Positions 44,468 through 56,365 are shown, counted from the first letter of the stretch. The stretch is DNA of 64,000 nt from Gambelia wislizenii (GCA_030847615.1 JAUMIR010000004.1:75361001-75425000); one strand, 5' to 3'. The notes: generated by a model from the sequence alone, not told the origin. Made by a program: numbers and translations.

Positions 44468-45857
44468 AGGGTGCCGTTTACACGATGAAAATGTAGTGGG
44501 AAGAATTCATGTCGAACCCTGGTTGTTTACACGTACATCAGGTCAGGCACGTGATTTTCGGAAGGGGGGGGCCACCTTTCATCCCACAACCTATGGGACT
44601 TCCAGTCCCGCGGTTTGTGGCGGTTTTTAAAAAAGTCATGGGAGGATTTGGAAAATCGGAAATGTAAACAGCTCGGGATAAGCTATCTCGGTATTAGGTG
44701 ATGACCGGAAATGGTGACCAGGGTCGGGCTCAGAAATCAGCGACCAGAAAAGGAGGGGTCAGTCACCTGTTCAACAGATTCAGCCTCACCAGCTGAAAAC
44801 CAAGGCATTCCTTCCAGCTGCACGAAGGTTTGTGTGTGTGTGTGTGTGTGTACTAAATCACCCTGTTCAATGGATTTCTACACTGCAAACCCTTCAGCTT
44901 TAACCTGTTCCTCAACTGCATGCTGGGTTTAAATTTTAAAGAGAGTAAATTATAAAGAGATCGTGTGCGGGGGATCGCCCATTCATCCCCTGCCTGGATC
45001 CCCTCCCTGGGTCTGAACAGATAATCAAACATCCACCCCCCTCCCCAAGGTACAATAAAAAAAATGCCAGTGTCTAAGCGGGTGATCACACATTCATTCA
45101 TCCTCCCACAAGGCACAGTAAAAAATGCCAGCATCTGGGTCTTTCAAAATGCCTTGTGTGTCCTCCCCTTATGATCCCTGCACTGGCTTGAAACCTTCAC
45201 TCCACAGCTGCCTTTGCTTAAAGGGTTAACATTTTAAAGAGACAGGACAACCGCAAGCCTCTGGCCCCCTGCACTTGGCGTGTACTGGCTTGGGCTTGTG
45301 TGCGTGCGTGCGTGCTGGGCTCCAGTCTGCTCTGCTTTTGATCTCTCTCACACTCTCCAGCACCAACGGATCGCTCATTCCTCCTCAGTTTAGCTGGCTT
45401 TAAATGGTGATCTTTCATTTCTAAAGGAAAGCACAGGGTTTACTCACTGATCGCTCCTTCCTCCCCCGGATTCCTCCCCCGATCCCCTCAGCACCTCATC
45501 CCCAATGCAGAAGCTTTAGCAAACATTAGAGCCAGCCAATAGCATCGCTTGTGGCACGGAACTCTAAAGGAAGTACGTCACTGAGTTGTGAAAAAACGAG
45601 TAATTGCATCCTTGATTGACAGCTAAAAAAAAATCCCGGTACCGTAAACTCGTGTAAACAAACAAAAAAAAATCCCGGGTTAGTATATAGTGGGAGAAGG
45701 TACATATCATGGGACGGGATGCCATGTAAACAATGATCCCGTGATCTCCCGGGATATCCAGTTCAGAGACAAAAATCGTGTAAGCAGGGAGGGACGAATA
45801 CGGGATCAAGAAATCCCAGGACGCCCCGTGACAAAAATTACCGTCTAACTGGCACCT
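44468..45857. mobile_element. hAT-like non-autonomous transposon with GTTTACAC ends (1.39 kb)
   Basis: The left end AGGGTGCCGTTTACACGATG and the reverse complement of the right end AGGTGCCAGTTAGACGGT are similar. GTTTACA or its complement recurs near both ends (44478, 44524, 45595-45660, 45727), a subterminal repeat pattern typical of DNA transposons. CG is frequent compared with the flanks. Possible 8-bp flanks AGATAAGC and AGATGTTT agree only in four bases, so the boundaries rest on similarity to the element at 49135. It contains a (GT)n run and no coding sequence. Confidence 0.55.
44830..44851. repeat. (TG)n microsatellite
   Basis: Eleven TG units inside the hAT-like element. Confidence 0.9.
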
Positions 45858-45876
45858 AGATGTTTAACAGCCATAG

Positions 45877-46841
45877 CAGTGGTTCTTAACCTGTAGTCCT
45901 CACAGGAGATCTTCAAAGGCTTGAAGAAATGTTATGAGAAAGACATCCATAATAAAATACTACCAACATGCATCTCTTGCCCCCAAACTCCTCCCACCAA
46001 GTAAACCCCTCCCTCTATTTACTTGGATCAGCCCTCAGGTTGAAGGCTGAGAAGCTCTGGAATTGAGGGAGAAGGAAGAGGAAGGTGGAAGTTCTGGCAT
46101 TTCCTCCAGAAACTCCAAAACGAAAGGGCAAGATGCCCCCATGGCAAAGATGCCTTGGCCAAACAAGTCCCTGCCGCCCTAGCCAGGCCTCCCTCCTTGC
46201 TCATTGGTTCTTTGGCTCCCTTCCCTTCCACCTGCTTCCTTTTGCTGGCTGTCCTGGAGCAATGTGTGACCAAGCTCCAGCGGCATACATATGCCATAAA
46301 GGTTCCCTGGAGCCATGCTTGGCTGTGGGACTAGGGCTCCCAGGTGCTACACAGATGTGTTTTTCCCCCTCCCTACATTGTTTGCTCTCTGACGAGCAAA
46401 AAAACTCGTGTACCAAAGGACAGGCTTTGGGGCTGCTGAGGTGCACAGAATTCAAGGCGAAGGGAGATGGTGAGAGGCAGGCAGGCTGGCTGGCTGGCAT
46501 AACCAGTAGTGGCAGGAACAGCAGTAGCAGTTCTGGAGCAGAGGGAGCCATGCTCTGGATGTCAGTGAGTGAGGGAAAGTATTGTGGGCATGTGTATGGC
46601 TCTGCCTTCAGGAATCTCCCCCTGCATGCATCAGAGCAGCTCATGAGGTGGAGGAATGAGAAGCAAGCTTGATCCCTCCGCATCTCATGTGCATACATAC
46701 ACACCCAGCAAGCAAAATCCCAACCCCTAGTGCCACTTTGCACACACACACACACACACACTCACTCACTTACTTGGTGGTCTGCAGCAACAAAATATAA
46801 TTATAGGGGGTCTGTGATAAAGAAAAGATTAAGACCCGCTG
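45877..46841. mobile_element. hAT-Charlie-like element
   Basis: The left end CAGTGGTTCTTAACCTGTAG and right end 'gattaagacccgctg' are Charlie-type inverted termini. The flanks (..CCATAG and CCTAGAG) resemble each other only loosely, so the duplication is uncertain. The interior holds opposite ORFs of 195 and 186 codons without domains and a (CA)10 run at 46741-46760. Confidence 0.5.
46741..46760. repeat. (CA)10 microsatellite
   Basis: Ten CA units followed by a CTCACTCACT run. Confidence 0.9.
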
Positions 46842-48029
46842 ACCTAGAGAAAGTATTAAGCATATTGTAATGGTAGTGATCCTACCCCAAGCCTTGAAAT
46901 TAGAAAGGGCTATTACATTTACCTCGTCCTTACTTTTATTGTCCACCTGTTACTTGCAGATTTTCACTTTGATAGAGGAGTGCAGTGAGTGCTGACTGGA
47001 CAGAGCAGAACCCAGATAGATAAGTGCAACTGACATCCAGTGGCGATTCCCTTTTGTGACTAATGAGAGCTCAGGAATTGAAGTCAAGTTTTCGCATGAC
47101 TTTAAGATTGGCATTTCATTGTAGAAATAAGTGTAGCAAACATTGGTGTAATCCTGTGTGTATACTTTTACTTTTAAAAAGAATGTATTTCCTAAAAAGG
47201 TAAAATTTGTTTAAAGTAAGGATGGTTGTATCCCAATAAACAATTTCCCCTTTTAGAAGCCTGACAGAAAACCAGTCACTTCTTAATCTTGAATGTGCAA
47301 CTGTTGAATTACATTTTAAGCTCCATGATGCATCACAAGAGGCCCCTGTAGATAAAACTAACTACATTTATCTGCAAATCAGATTTTCATTCCAAAGTTT
47401 GTGAGTTAGATTTGCAACCTGTGCTGTGAATAGATAATGTATGAAATATAACAGGAACAATGAAGCTTTGGGGTTATTTTGAATGTATCTGACCTGGCTT
47501 TTATTACTGTAAAGAGTCTCAGTGTTTCCATTTGAAATAGCCTAGTTTTTTTTTTTAATGTATAAATTCAGGGGAAATTAAAATATTAAAGAAGTTCATG
47601 TTCTCTGTTTTGTGTCATATTGCTATATGAAACATTTATTTTAAAACTGATTTATATTTTTTTGAAGATACTTTTCCAGCATCCTCTTGTAAAATAGACT
47701 GCCAGAAACATGCCCTGTTTGTTTTTATTGCTATCATATGTTCTTTATTCAGACTTAAGACACAATTTCTAGTGTATTTATGTAATCAAGAATAGATGGT
47801 CTGCCAGCTATGCTCCCTGGCTCCTGCCAGCCAAGAATCAGCCAGGGTGATAGCTGCATGTAAACAGATAATTTTAAAGGAAGGGCACCCTGTGTGGAGA
47901 GAAGAGAAATGGCCAGGTTTTGCCTAACATTTTCCTGTCAGAAACCTTGTGGATTTTAAAGGATGCATGGTAAGATATGACATAGAAGGATTAATAAAAT
48001 GGTATCTACTTGACCTGGCCAAGCATGTG
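46842..48029. other. Non-coding DNA
   Basis: AT-rich, no supported features. Confidence 0.45.
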
Positions 48030-48235
48030 AAATAATGTGAAATAATGCAGTTTGATACTGCTTTAACTGCCATGACTCAGTGCTATGAAATTCTTGTATT
48101 TGTAGTTTTGTGAGATATTTAGCCTTCTCTGTCAGAGAACTCTGGTGCCACAACAAAGTACAAATCCCAGTTTACCATAGGATGGAGCCATGAAAGTTAT
48201 AGCGGTGTCAAATTGCATTATTTCTGCAGTGTGCC
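48030..48235. mobile_element. Palindromic MITE (AAATAATGCAGTTTGA type)
   Basis: The left arm GAAATAATGCAGTTTGATAC, CTGCTTTAACTGCCATG is mirrored by the right arm, whose complement reads GAAATAATGCAATTTGACAC, CGCTATAACTTTCATGG. The centre carries 'tttgtagttttgtgag' and AAATCCCAGTTTACCATAGG, a diverged version of the core found in the other MITEs. Confidence 0.7.
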
Positions 48236-48286
48236 AGCAGCCCTAGACTACAGTCATATTGCTTCTTGGGAATAAGCTCAACTGTA

Positions 48287-48515
48287 CAGTTGTCCCTCTG
48301 TATCCATGGATTTGGTATCCATGGATTTAAGCATTCACAGCTTGAAAATATTCTTAAAAAATAATAATCCAAAACGCAAACCTTGATTTTGCCATCTTCT
48401 ATAAAGTACACTATTTTGCTATGCCATTGCATATAATGGGACTTGAGTATTCATGGATTTTGGTATCCATGGGGGGTCCTGGAACCAAACCCCAGCGAAT
48501 ATGAAGGGACAACTA
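48287..48515 (+). mobile_element. Tigger/pogo-like non-autonomous transposon (family B)
   Basis: Preceded by TA. It begins CAGTTGTCCCTCTGTATCCA and ends GAATATGAAGGGACAACTAT. The interior includes CAGCTTGAAAATATTC, TAATAATCCAAAACGCAAAC and GGGGGTCCTGGAACCAAACC. The last bases of the right end are mutated. Confidence 0.8.
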
Positions 48516-49126
48516 TACATGATGGTATTTACTTCTGCGGTGATATATAGGATTGCACTGTTAAAAGCGACAGGCTTTTAGGACTCAGTCTGGGCCACAA
48601 GCAGTTTTGCAAATCTTTTTCAAGAATCTGGACTGTGGCCCTTAGTAACCTGTGTAATTTCACACAGTCCTTTTTATGTCTAATGTTTGTGACTTTAGAC
48701 AATAGTTTATACTTTAGACAATAAATAAAGAATCATTTAAAACTTTGCAGAGAAAAGTAAAAGTAGTGTGTACATACATCTTTGCTGACTTAATACTTGT
48801 GTTTATGATATGCTAGCTCCTTTGGCAACAGGGCTAAAAAGTAGAGTTTATATGTATATGTGATAGTAGGCTTTTCTAAGCTTCAGGCTAGAATGACCTA
48901 ATTTGAACATTCTTTTTAAAGTAGTGGCAATGACTTTGAAATATTTAGGATTGAATTGCAAGGGGAAGGAAATGTTATGGAAATGTGGTTGTAGGGGTTC
49001 TGAAAGTTTGGGCTATTTCACTTTGCAGTTTTATACAAATATAATGTTTGAGCTGGCTTAGTTTATCAAATATTAGTGATCTTTTCAAATTCAAGACCTC
49101 TGATGCTAGGTACTATGAACAGTTTG
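48516..49126. other. Non-coding DNA
   Basis: No supported features. Confidence 0.45.
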
Positions 49127-49962
49127 TGTCTCTAAGGGCCGGTTTACACAGCAGATTTATTGCGGCAATTTGCGGTTTAATTATTTTCCGCAGCTGTGCC
49201 AGTCAGGGTTTTTTTCTAATTATGTCGCTTTGAAGTTCAGACTTGAATAAGTGTGGGATGTGTGGCTCTGTGTGTCTCTGTAAATCTGCCTGTAAATGAA
49301 CTCACTCCATAAAGCAGAAGGAGAGCATGCCGTGGATCGCAAGTTTTTCCAGCTGCTCTGTCTCTCTATTTCCCCCTCCCTCCCTCCCCCAAGCAGAGAG
49401 AGAGAGAGAGGGAAAATAGCAGTTCAGCTTGCTACAGCCCTTTGTGAAATGGTTTCTCTCCCTCCCCCGTGCACAGGATAAAAGTGACGAACGAGATTTA
49501 CATACTTTCAAAACAGCAGAGAATAGGATGAGAAGGAATGCTCCCTGAAAGTTGTTGGGAATCCTTTTTTGAAGTTGTTGGGAATCCTTTTTTTTTTTTT
49601 TTTTTTTTGTGCAAACTGGCTCACAAAATAGCAGACAGGATTTTTGCAAGTTTCTTCTCTAATGGCTACTGTCTTTGCCTCCTCCCTGCCCCTCTTTTAA
49701 GCCCACCCCTGCATCATCAACCAATTACAATGCAGCTGTGCTTTAACCCTTAGCGGAATGCTAGTTTACACTGCCAATAAAGCACTACATTGCAAATATT
49801 CCTGCAAAAATAGCGACATGCCCTGCCACGCTATATTTGGGTGTTTTACCTTCCCCCCTTCTGAATGAGGCGATGCTGTGCTGCGATCCGTGGGAACTAT
49901 GAGCTATCTTAGCGGTATATTTAGGGGAATATTTGCTCGTGTAAACGACCCCCTTGTCTCTT
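49127..49962. mobile_element. hAT-like non-autonomous transposon with GTTTACAC ends (820 bp) and 8-bp target duplication
   Basis: The element runs from 49135 (AGGGCCGGTTTACACAGCAG) to 49954, where the complement reads AGGGGGTCGTTTACACGAGC. The flanks TGTCTCTA (49127-49134) and TGTCTCTT (49955-49962) form an 8-bp duplication with one mismatch, the length used by hAT transposases. Subterminal parts are mirrored too (TTTATTGCGGC.. left and TTAGCGG, GTTTACACTGCC right). It has no coding sequence; an AG-rich run (49395-49412) and a long T-run (49587-49608) lie inside. Confidence 0.75.
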
Positions 49963-50555
49963 GTTCTCTCCCCAAACCATTAATAGGCCAAAAATCCTGT
50001 AGGTTTAAGTTTGTTTCCAAACAAAATACCTACCCCATCCTGCAGAGAAATTCAGCAAATGAAAATAAAAATGAGGCAATTCTCTTCCTATATCTGGTAA
50101 GGGAATTTATATGGATACTTACCATGGTGAGATGGTCACATTGATTCAGCTACCTTGGCAGAGAGAACCTATTGTGAGGATGTACCAGGAGAGCTGCAGG
50201 AATATCAGAATGTCATACCACAGTGGGATGTGGCAACCTGGGGAAAAACATGAAGCTTAAGCTATGATAAAATATAAGGTCTTGTGTTGGCTTTTGGCAA
50301 ACTTGGGATGTGAGGTGGAGTCTCGGGGTTTGCTGAAGCAATTTTAAAAAAAAAGGAATCTACAGCCTGAGGTGAGATCCTAAAATAGCCTAAGAATGAC
50401 TGAGCATGCTCAGTAGCCATGAAGCATTGACTACCTGGGAGGGAGGGGGAGGGGATTATAGTAAATGGATAGTACCAGCAACAAAATGTTAATATGTGAG
50501 AGTTCTTCAGATTTCCAGCCACTTTGCATGCCATTGCACCCACCATGATGAACTA
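49963..50555. other. Non-coding DNA
   Basis: No supported features. Confidence 0.45.
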
Positions 50556-50745
50556 TGACTCTGGAGACGAGGGTTTGAATCCCTGCTTGGCCAGTGGAAA
50601 CCCACTGGGTGACCTTGAGCAAGTCACACTCTCTGTCTCAGAGGAAGGCAAAGGCATACTCCCTCTGAACAAATCTTGCCAAGAAAACTGTGATAGGGTT
50701 CCCTTCGCCGTAAGTCAGAAATGATACGAAGGCACACAACAGCAA
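50556..50745 (+). mobile_element. Sauria-type SINE, 5'-truncated
   Basis: GACTCTGGAGACGAGGGTTTGAATCC (box B in the second half), ACCCACTGGGTGACCTTGAG, CAAGTCACACTCTCTGTCTC, AGAGGAAGGCAAAGGC, CTTGCCAAGAAAACTGTGAT and the tail CGAAGGCACACAACAGCAA define the element. Box A is missing. Confidence 0.8.
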
Positions 50746-51664
50746 ATGCATCCACATCATTCAAATTAGTCTAAAGCAGATGCAGGAATGCAGCAAAACC
50801 CAGAGAGCCACACTGCTCAATTTATCCACTCTGGAGCTCCGGGGTGGGTGGGTGCTATCACAGTCATAGTTTTGGTTGACCAGAAATGACATTGCATCAC
50901 TCTCTGTTGTCTTTTGACTGTTTGGGGCAGGGAGTGTGAAAAGCATTGCTAACCCCCCCAGAGCTGCTGAGAACCCAGTTATTTGAAAAACACTGAAGGC
51001 AGAGGTTGGCCAAATGTTTTTGTGGAGGGCAGAGGGATTGAGGAAGTAAATGGGGGATCCCGGGGGCTGCAGTGGATCCCCCAAGGGCTCCCCATGGACT
51101 GCACTATTCCAACCTGTGCTCTAAATGCTGGTTTTTGCACAGTGGGCATATGGCTGTAGCAGGCCTTTAATTTGCATGTTCCACTATCCCTCCTACCTTA
51201 TATTTGCAAGAAGCACTTTGGTTGCTTTTACTTCCAGTTTTAGTTACTACTGTTTGCCATGCTGTCCAGACAAAGTGGTAAATCCTGTACTTACTTTCAA
51301 CAAGGCAGCCTCGGTAACCAAAGTTGAAGTGGGCTTGTTTGAAAATGACCCTAGTCTGTGACAGTGGTGATTTGTTCCATAAAGTTAACATAACTGATTT
51401 AGTTAAATAAAACAAAAAGCCCAAACTTTTTGTTAACAAAAAGTTAACAAAAACAAAAGCTTCTAAAGTCCTTCTCCTGCTTGTAGGGCAGGAGGAGACA
51501 GAAGAATATAGAAGCGTAATGGTAATGGGGCTCATTCATGCTTCTGCACACTGCACTAAATGATGATTTAGTGTGAGATACAAACATGGCTTATGGCTTC
51601 TCCTTTTGCTTTCCTAGCACTGTAGTTGGTGCTAGCATTGATGGTTAAAGAGTGAGTAACAGAG
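50746..51664. other. Non-coding DNA
   Basis: Several small ORFs on both strands (for example 51167-51535 minus, 122 aa) lack domains. Confidence 0.45.
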
Positions 51665-51889
51665 GTATGGTTAAGTGGTTTGAGTGTTGGACTAGGACAC
51701 TGGGAGACCAGAGTTTGAATCCCCACTGGGCCATGGAAACCCACTGTGTGATCTTGGACAAGTTATACTCCTTCAGCCTCAGAGGAAAGCAAGGGCAAAC
51801 CCCCTGTGAATAAAGTCTGCCAAGAAAACCTCATCATAGGTTTGCCGTAGCGTCACCATAAGTCACAAATTACTTGAAGGCACACAATA
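51665..51889 (+). mobile_element. Sauria-type SINE, nearly full length
   Basis: The tRNA-like head has box A-like TGGTTAAGTGGTTTGAGTG and box B GAGTTTGAATCCC. The body reads CATGGAAACCCACTGTGTGA, CAGCCTCAGAGGAAAGCAAG and CTGCCAAGAAAACCTCATCA. The tail ends CTTGAAGGCACACAATAGAG. This is the most complete plus-strand copy. Confidence 0.8.
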
Positions 51890-52594
51890 GAGGATGACTA
51901 GTCAGTTTACTTCTATTAATGAGAGAAGTAGCATGTTTTCAAATTATTCTCCATTTACCTTGGACAACTTTGGGGTTTACACAGTGACTACTGAATGTCT
52001 CTGTTTAAATCTTAATCTAGGATACTAAAAAGGCAGATGACAATCTCCTGAAAGCATTCTAAAAGAAATTGTCATAAGACCTAGAAGTTAGTTGGGATCT
52101 TGAAAAAGCTACTGAAATACCTTGGAAAGTATGTGTGCGGGCATGTGTGTATATTATTTTTTGATAAATGAACTGATAAAGATGTCAGTGTTTCTGTTTG
52201 TAGACAAAAGGGAGAGATTGTTAGTGGTTTGGCTTCATGAGTTTTAAGTGCCTCAAAAATTCTTGCTGTCTGGTTGAAATGTGACATAATCCTTCATTTG
52301 CAGGTTACAGATTATATCTGTACAAAATGCACAAAAGGAATGTGCCCTCTAATATTGATGTGTCATTGTCCAAGAGTCTTAAAATGATGTGTAAGCTGCC
52401 TAAAAGACAGTAGTACCTAGAAATCTACTGACCTTGGCCATTTGGGTCATTTACCTTGACCTTATCTTTTATATAATAGTATCCTGCCCTTTACAATATT
52501 AATTGAAGCAGCAACTGCCTAAAATAGGTAGTTCTTACTTCAGTCTTGCTCATATTTGTTTTTGATAAATTGTAATCACATGTATGTTTGTGGG
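51890..52594. other. Non-coding DNA
   Basis: No supported features. Confidence 0.45.
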
Positions 52595-53044
52595 CCTGAC
52601 AAGATGTCTCGGAAGATGTGTTGTCTCCCTGGGGCAAAGATCCGTGATGTGACGAAGAGGCTGACAAGACTCATCAAGCCTATGGATCATTACCCCTTCC
52701 TTTTGGTCCATGTGGGAACCAATGATACTGCAAGGCACAGCTTTCCGAAGATCAGAAGAGATTATGAGGCTCTGGGGAAGAAGCTGAAAGAAATGGTTGC
52801 ACAGGTTGTCATCTCGTCTCTTCTGCCAGTTGAAGGGCATGGTTCAGGAAGGGATCTTGGGCTGCGCTTCCATGAGGGGGGGCGTCTGGCAAGAGATGGG
52901 GTGCATCTCACGACAGTTGGCAGAAACATTTTTGCCAACAGACTCAAGAATTTGATCAGGAGGGCTTTAAACCGAGTTATATGGGGGAGGGAGACAGTAT
53001 TCTGGAAGGCAAAGGGGCTGGAGAAAATAGTCAAACTGTCATAG
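52595..53044 (+). pseudogene. CR1 ORF1 C-terminal fragment (SGNH/GDSL esterase-like domain)
   Basis: Starting at GPDKMSRKMCCLPGAKIRDV, the frame contains the esterase hallmarks LLVHVGTNDTARHSF (the GxND block), VVISSLLPVEG and ARDGVHLTTVG with the catalytic-type DxxH. CR1 ORF1 proteins are known to carry such a domain at their C-terminal side; its role in retrotransposition is not settled. The N-terminal part, including the catalytic GDS serine block and any zinc finger, is missing through 5' truncation. The frame ends at 53044, overlapping the ORF2 frame. The annotated-looking ATG at 52556 is in flanking DNA. Confidence 0.8.
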
Positions 53045-55860
53045 AGGGAACAAGGCAAACAGTGCAAGGTCCCAACAGTGGGAGGCAAAAAAACTTGCAC
53101 AGGCAGCAAGTAAAGGGAACACATGGTCTTAGATGTCTCTACACTAATGCACAGAGCATGGGAAATAAGCAAGATGAACTTGAGCTCCTAGCACTACAAA
53201 ACAAATATGATATAATAGGTATTACTGAAACCTGGTGGGATGAGTCGCACAATTGGAATGTAGGAATAGAGGGGTATAACCTTTATAAGGGAAACAGGCC
53301 AAACAGGAAAGGAGAAGGAATAGCATTATATATAAGGGATATTTACACCAGTGAAGAGAGCCATGACATCAATACTGGAAGCCAGGTGGAGAGCATCTGG
53401 ATAAAAATTAAAGGGGAGGGAAACAACAGGGATGTTATTGTGGGACTCTACTACAGACCCCCAAGTCAGGCGGAGGAATTGGATGATGCCTTTCTAGAAC
53501 AGATGAACACACATGCAGAAAGGAGAGATGTAGTAGTGATGGGTGACTTCAACTATCCTGATATTTGCTGGAAATCTAACTCAACCAAAACTTCAAGGTC
53601 TAGCAAATTCCTTACTTGCCTGGAAGACAGTTTCATTGTCCAAAAGGTGGAAGAGGCAACAAAGGGGTCAGCTATTTTAGATCTGATCCTAACCAACAGG
53701 GATGACCTGGTTAATGGGGTGCAAGTGGTGGGATCCTTAGGTGAGAGTGATCATGTTCTCCTGGCATTTGTTATACAATGGAAAGGAGAAGCCAGGCATA
53801 ATCAGACACGCATTCGAGACTTTATGAGAGCTGATTTCAATAAACTCAGGGAAATACTGGGGGTGATCCCATGGTCAGGAATACTAAAAGAGAAGAGACC
53901 TCAAGATGGATGGGACTTTCTCAAAAGGGAGATACTGAAGGCACAATTTCAAACAGTACGATTGAGGAAGAAAAATGGGAGGTGTCTCAAGAAACCAAGA
54001 TGGATGACTAAAGAACTTTCAACGGAGTTAAGTTTTAAACGGAACATGTATAGGAAATGGAAAAAGGGGGAAATCACCAAAGAAGAATTCAAACAGATAG
54101 CGAATACATGTAGGAGTAAAGTCAGAAAAGCTAAAGCGCAGAATGAGGTCAGGCTTGCTAGAGAGGTTAAGAACAATAAAAAGGTTTTTTTTGGGTTATG
54201 TCCGCAAAAGGAGGAAGAAGGAAATGAAAGGGCCGCTACGCGGAGAAGATGGCGAAATGCTAACAGGGGACAGAGAAAAGGCAGAATTACTCAACACCTT
54301 CTTTGCCTCAGTGTTTTCAGAAAAGGAAAAGGGGGACCCACCTGAGCAGAATGGAACAGAGGACACAATACGGGAAATCCAGCACAGAATAAGCAAAGAG
54401 GTAGTACAGGAATACCTTCTTAATCTAAATGAATTTAACTCTCCAGGACCAGATGAACTACATCCAAGAGTATTAAAAGAGCTGGCAAATGTAATCTCAG
54501 AGCCATTGGCAATAATCTTTAAGAACTCCTGGAGAACAGAAGTCCCAGCAGACGTCCCCATCTTCAAAAAGGGAAAAAAAGAGGATCTCAACAATTATCG
54601 TCCAGTTAGTCTGACATCAATACCAGGGAAGATTCTAGAGCAGATCATTAAACAGAGAGACTGTGAACATTTAGAAGGCAATGCCATAATCACAAAAAGT
54701 CAACATGGGTTTCAGAGAAACAAGTCATACCAGACAAATCTGATCTCTTTTTTTGATAAAATGACCAGCTTGGTAGATGAAGGGAACGCTGTGGATATCG
54801 CATACCTTGATTTCAGTAAGGCCTTTGACAAGGTTCCCAATGACATTCTTGCAAACAAGCTTGTAAAATGAAATGTGGGCTAGACAAGTTAACTGTTAAA
54901 TGGATTTGTAATTGGTTAACCGGCTGAACCCAAAGGGTGCTCAGCAGTGGCTCCTCTTCCTCTTGGAAAGATGTGACCAGTGGGGTGCCACAGGGTTCTG
55001 TCCTCGGCCCAGTGCTATTCAATATCTTTATCAATGACTTGGATGACGGAATTAGGGGCATACTTATCAAATTTGCAGATGACACCAAATTAGGAGGAGT
55101 AGCTAATACCCTAGAGGACAGGATCAAAATTCAGAATGACCTGGATAGACTGGAGAGCTGGGCCAAAGCTAACAAAATGAAATTCAATACAGAGAAATGT
55201 AAGGTACTGTACTTAGGGCGAAAAAATGAAATGCATAGATATAGGATGGGGGAGACCTGGCTGAACGAGACTCCATGCGAAAGGGATCTAGGAGTCCTAG
55301 TAGACCACAAGTTGAACATGAGTCAACAGTGTGATGCGGCAGCTAAAAAGGCCAATGCGATTTTGTGCTGCATAAATAGAAGTATAGCGTCTAGATCAAG
55401 GGAAGTAATAGTGCCGCTCTATTCTGCCTTGGTGAAACCTCACCTAGAATACTGTGTCCAGTTCTGGGCACCACAATTCAAAAAGGATATTGACAAACTG
55501 GAACATGTCCAGAGAAGGGCAACTAAAATGGTGAAAGGTCTGGAAACCATGCCTTATGAGGAGAGACTTAGGGAGTTGGGTATGTTTAGCCTGGAAAAAA
55601 GACAGTTAAGAGGCGATGTGATAGCCCTGTTTAAGTATTTGAAGGGGTGTCACATTGAGGATGGAGCAGGCTTGTTTTCTTCTGCTCCCGAGACTGGAAC
55701 ACGGAGCAATGGATGCAAGCTCCAGGAACAGAGATTCCACCTCAACATTAGGAGGAACTTTTTGACAGTAAAAGAGCTGTTCGACAGTGGAACGCACTCC
55801 CTCGGAGCATGGTGGGGTCTTCTTCCTTGGAGGCCTTTAAACAGAGGCTGGATTGCTATC
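52981..55860 (+). pseudogene. CR1 ORF2 (AP endonuclease and reverse transcriptase), few lesions
   Basis: The endonuclease (about 53125-53790) shows LYTNAQSMGNKQDEL, ITETWWDE, VGLYYRPPS, VVVMGDFNYPD and GESDHVLL, so all catalytic blocks are present. The RT shows [61 protein letters not shown] and FADDTKL, then the CR1 C-terminal region. Lesions: a frameshift in a T-run near 54186-54193; a small in-frame loss near 54555; a 5-bp duplication (AAATG) near 54867 causing a stop; TGA at 54925-54927 where copy 1 has CGA; and a 2-bp insertion near 55770 that makes the frame run on into the DIRS. The protein is inactive. Confidence 0.9.
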
Positions 55861-55950
55861 TGTTGGGGATGCTTTGATTGTGTATTCCTGCATGGCAGGG
55901 GGTTGGACTGGATGGCCCTCGTGGTCTTCCAACTCTACAAATCTATGAAT

Positions 55951-56124
55951 CTTCTTTGTGGTCTCTGTGAATCACACAGTTGGGTTGTTCCTGCGCCTGC
56001 ACAGAGCATACGGAACCTTCTAGTATCCCTAGGCAGAATGTGCTATGATACATTTTTGGTGGTAACTCCGACCATCCTAATGGTCCCTTATAAGGGCTTC
56101 CCGCCCAAATCCCCTCAGTTCCTT
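55951..56124. repeat. DIRS-1 left inverted terminal repeat
   Basis: It runs from CTTCTTTGTGGTCTCTG to CCCCTCAGTTCCTT and matches the reverse complement of 61996-62160 with a handful of differences, mostly C/T changes at CG sites (for example CTGCACAGAG versus CTGCGCAGAG). The sequence CTTATAAGGG may act as a TATA-type promoter element. Confidence 0.85.
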
Positions 56125-56365
56125 TTTTCCCGTCGCGTATTGCAGCTCGAAGGAACCTCTCTCGCTAGCGTTATTTCTTGTTTCTGACTCGGACTGATTT
56201 CTGGATTACGATACTGCTCCTCCCCTTTGCTTGGCTTTTCGGTGATTTTTGGCTTGATTCGGACTCTCGACTTTGTTTACCTCGTGCTCCTTTGGATTTG
56301 TCTCGGCTCTCTGATCTTGGTTTGACCCGGTCTGCCCTTCGACTACGCTCACGTCTGCTCCTGAT

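Larger units (their letters stand above)
52595..55948 (+). mobile_element. CR1 LINE, long copy 2
   Basis: The element starts within ORF1 and runs to the 3' tail (TTCCAACTCTACAAATCTAT), about 3.35 kb. It carries the end of ORF1 with an esterase-like domain, a complete endonuclease and most of the reverse transcriptase. The tail is interrupted at 55949 by the DIRS element; TCTATG at 62201 after the DIRS may be the rest of the CR1 tail. The reading frame lesions are few, so this copy is fairly young but older than the DIRS insertion. Confidence 0.9.

Noticed and set aside
46085..46672. 195-codon plus-strand ORF, with a 186-codon ORF on the opposite strand
   Set aside because: It has no domain, its composition is low in complexity, and it lies within the hAT-Charlie-like element bounded at 45877 and 46841. 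Opposing long ORFs in the same stretch are chance.
51665..51740. tRNA gene suggested by box A and box B
   Set aside because: It is the head of a Sauria SINE; the body and ACAAC tail follow and no cloverleaf is preserved.
54937..56187. 416-codon ORF running from the CR1 into the DIRS element
   Set aside because: The last 130 codons are out of frame after a 2-bp insertion near 55770 and read through unrelated DNA. It is not a real fusion gene.
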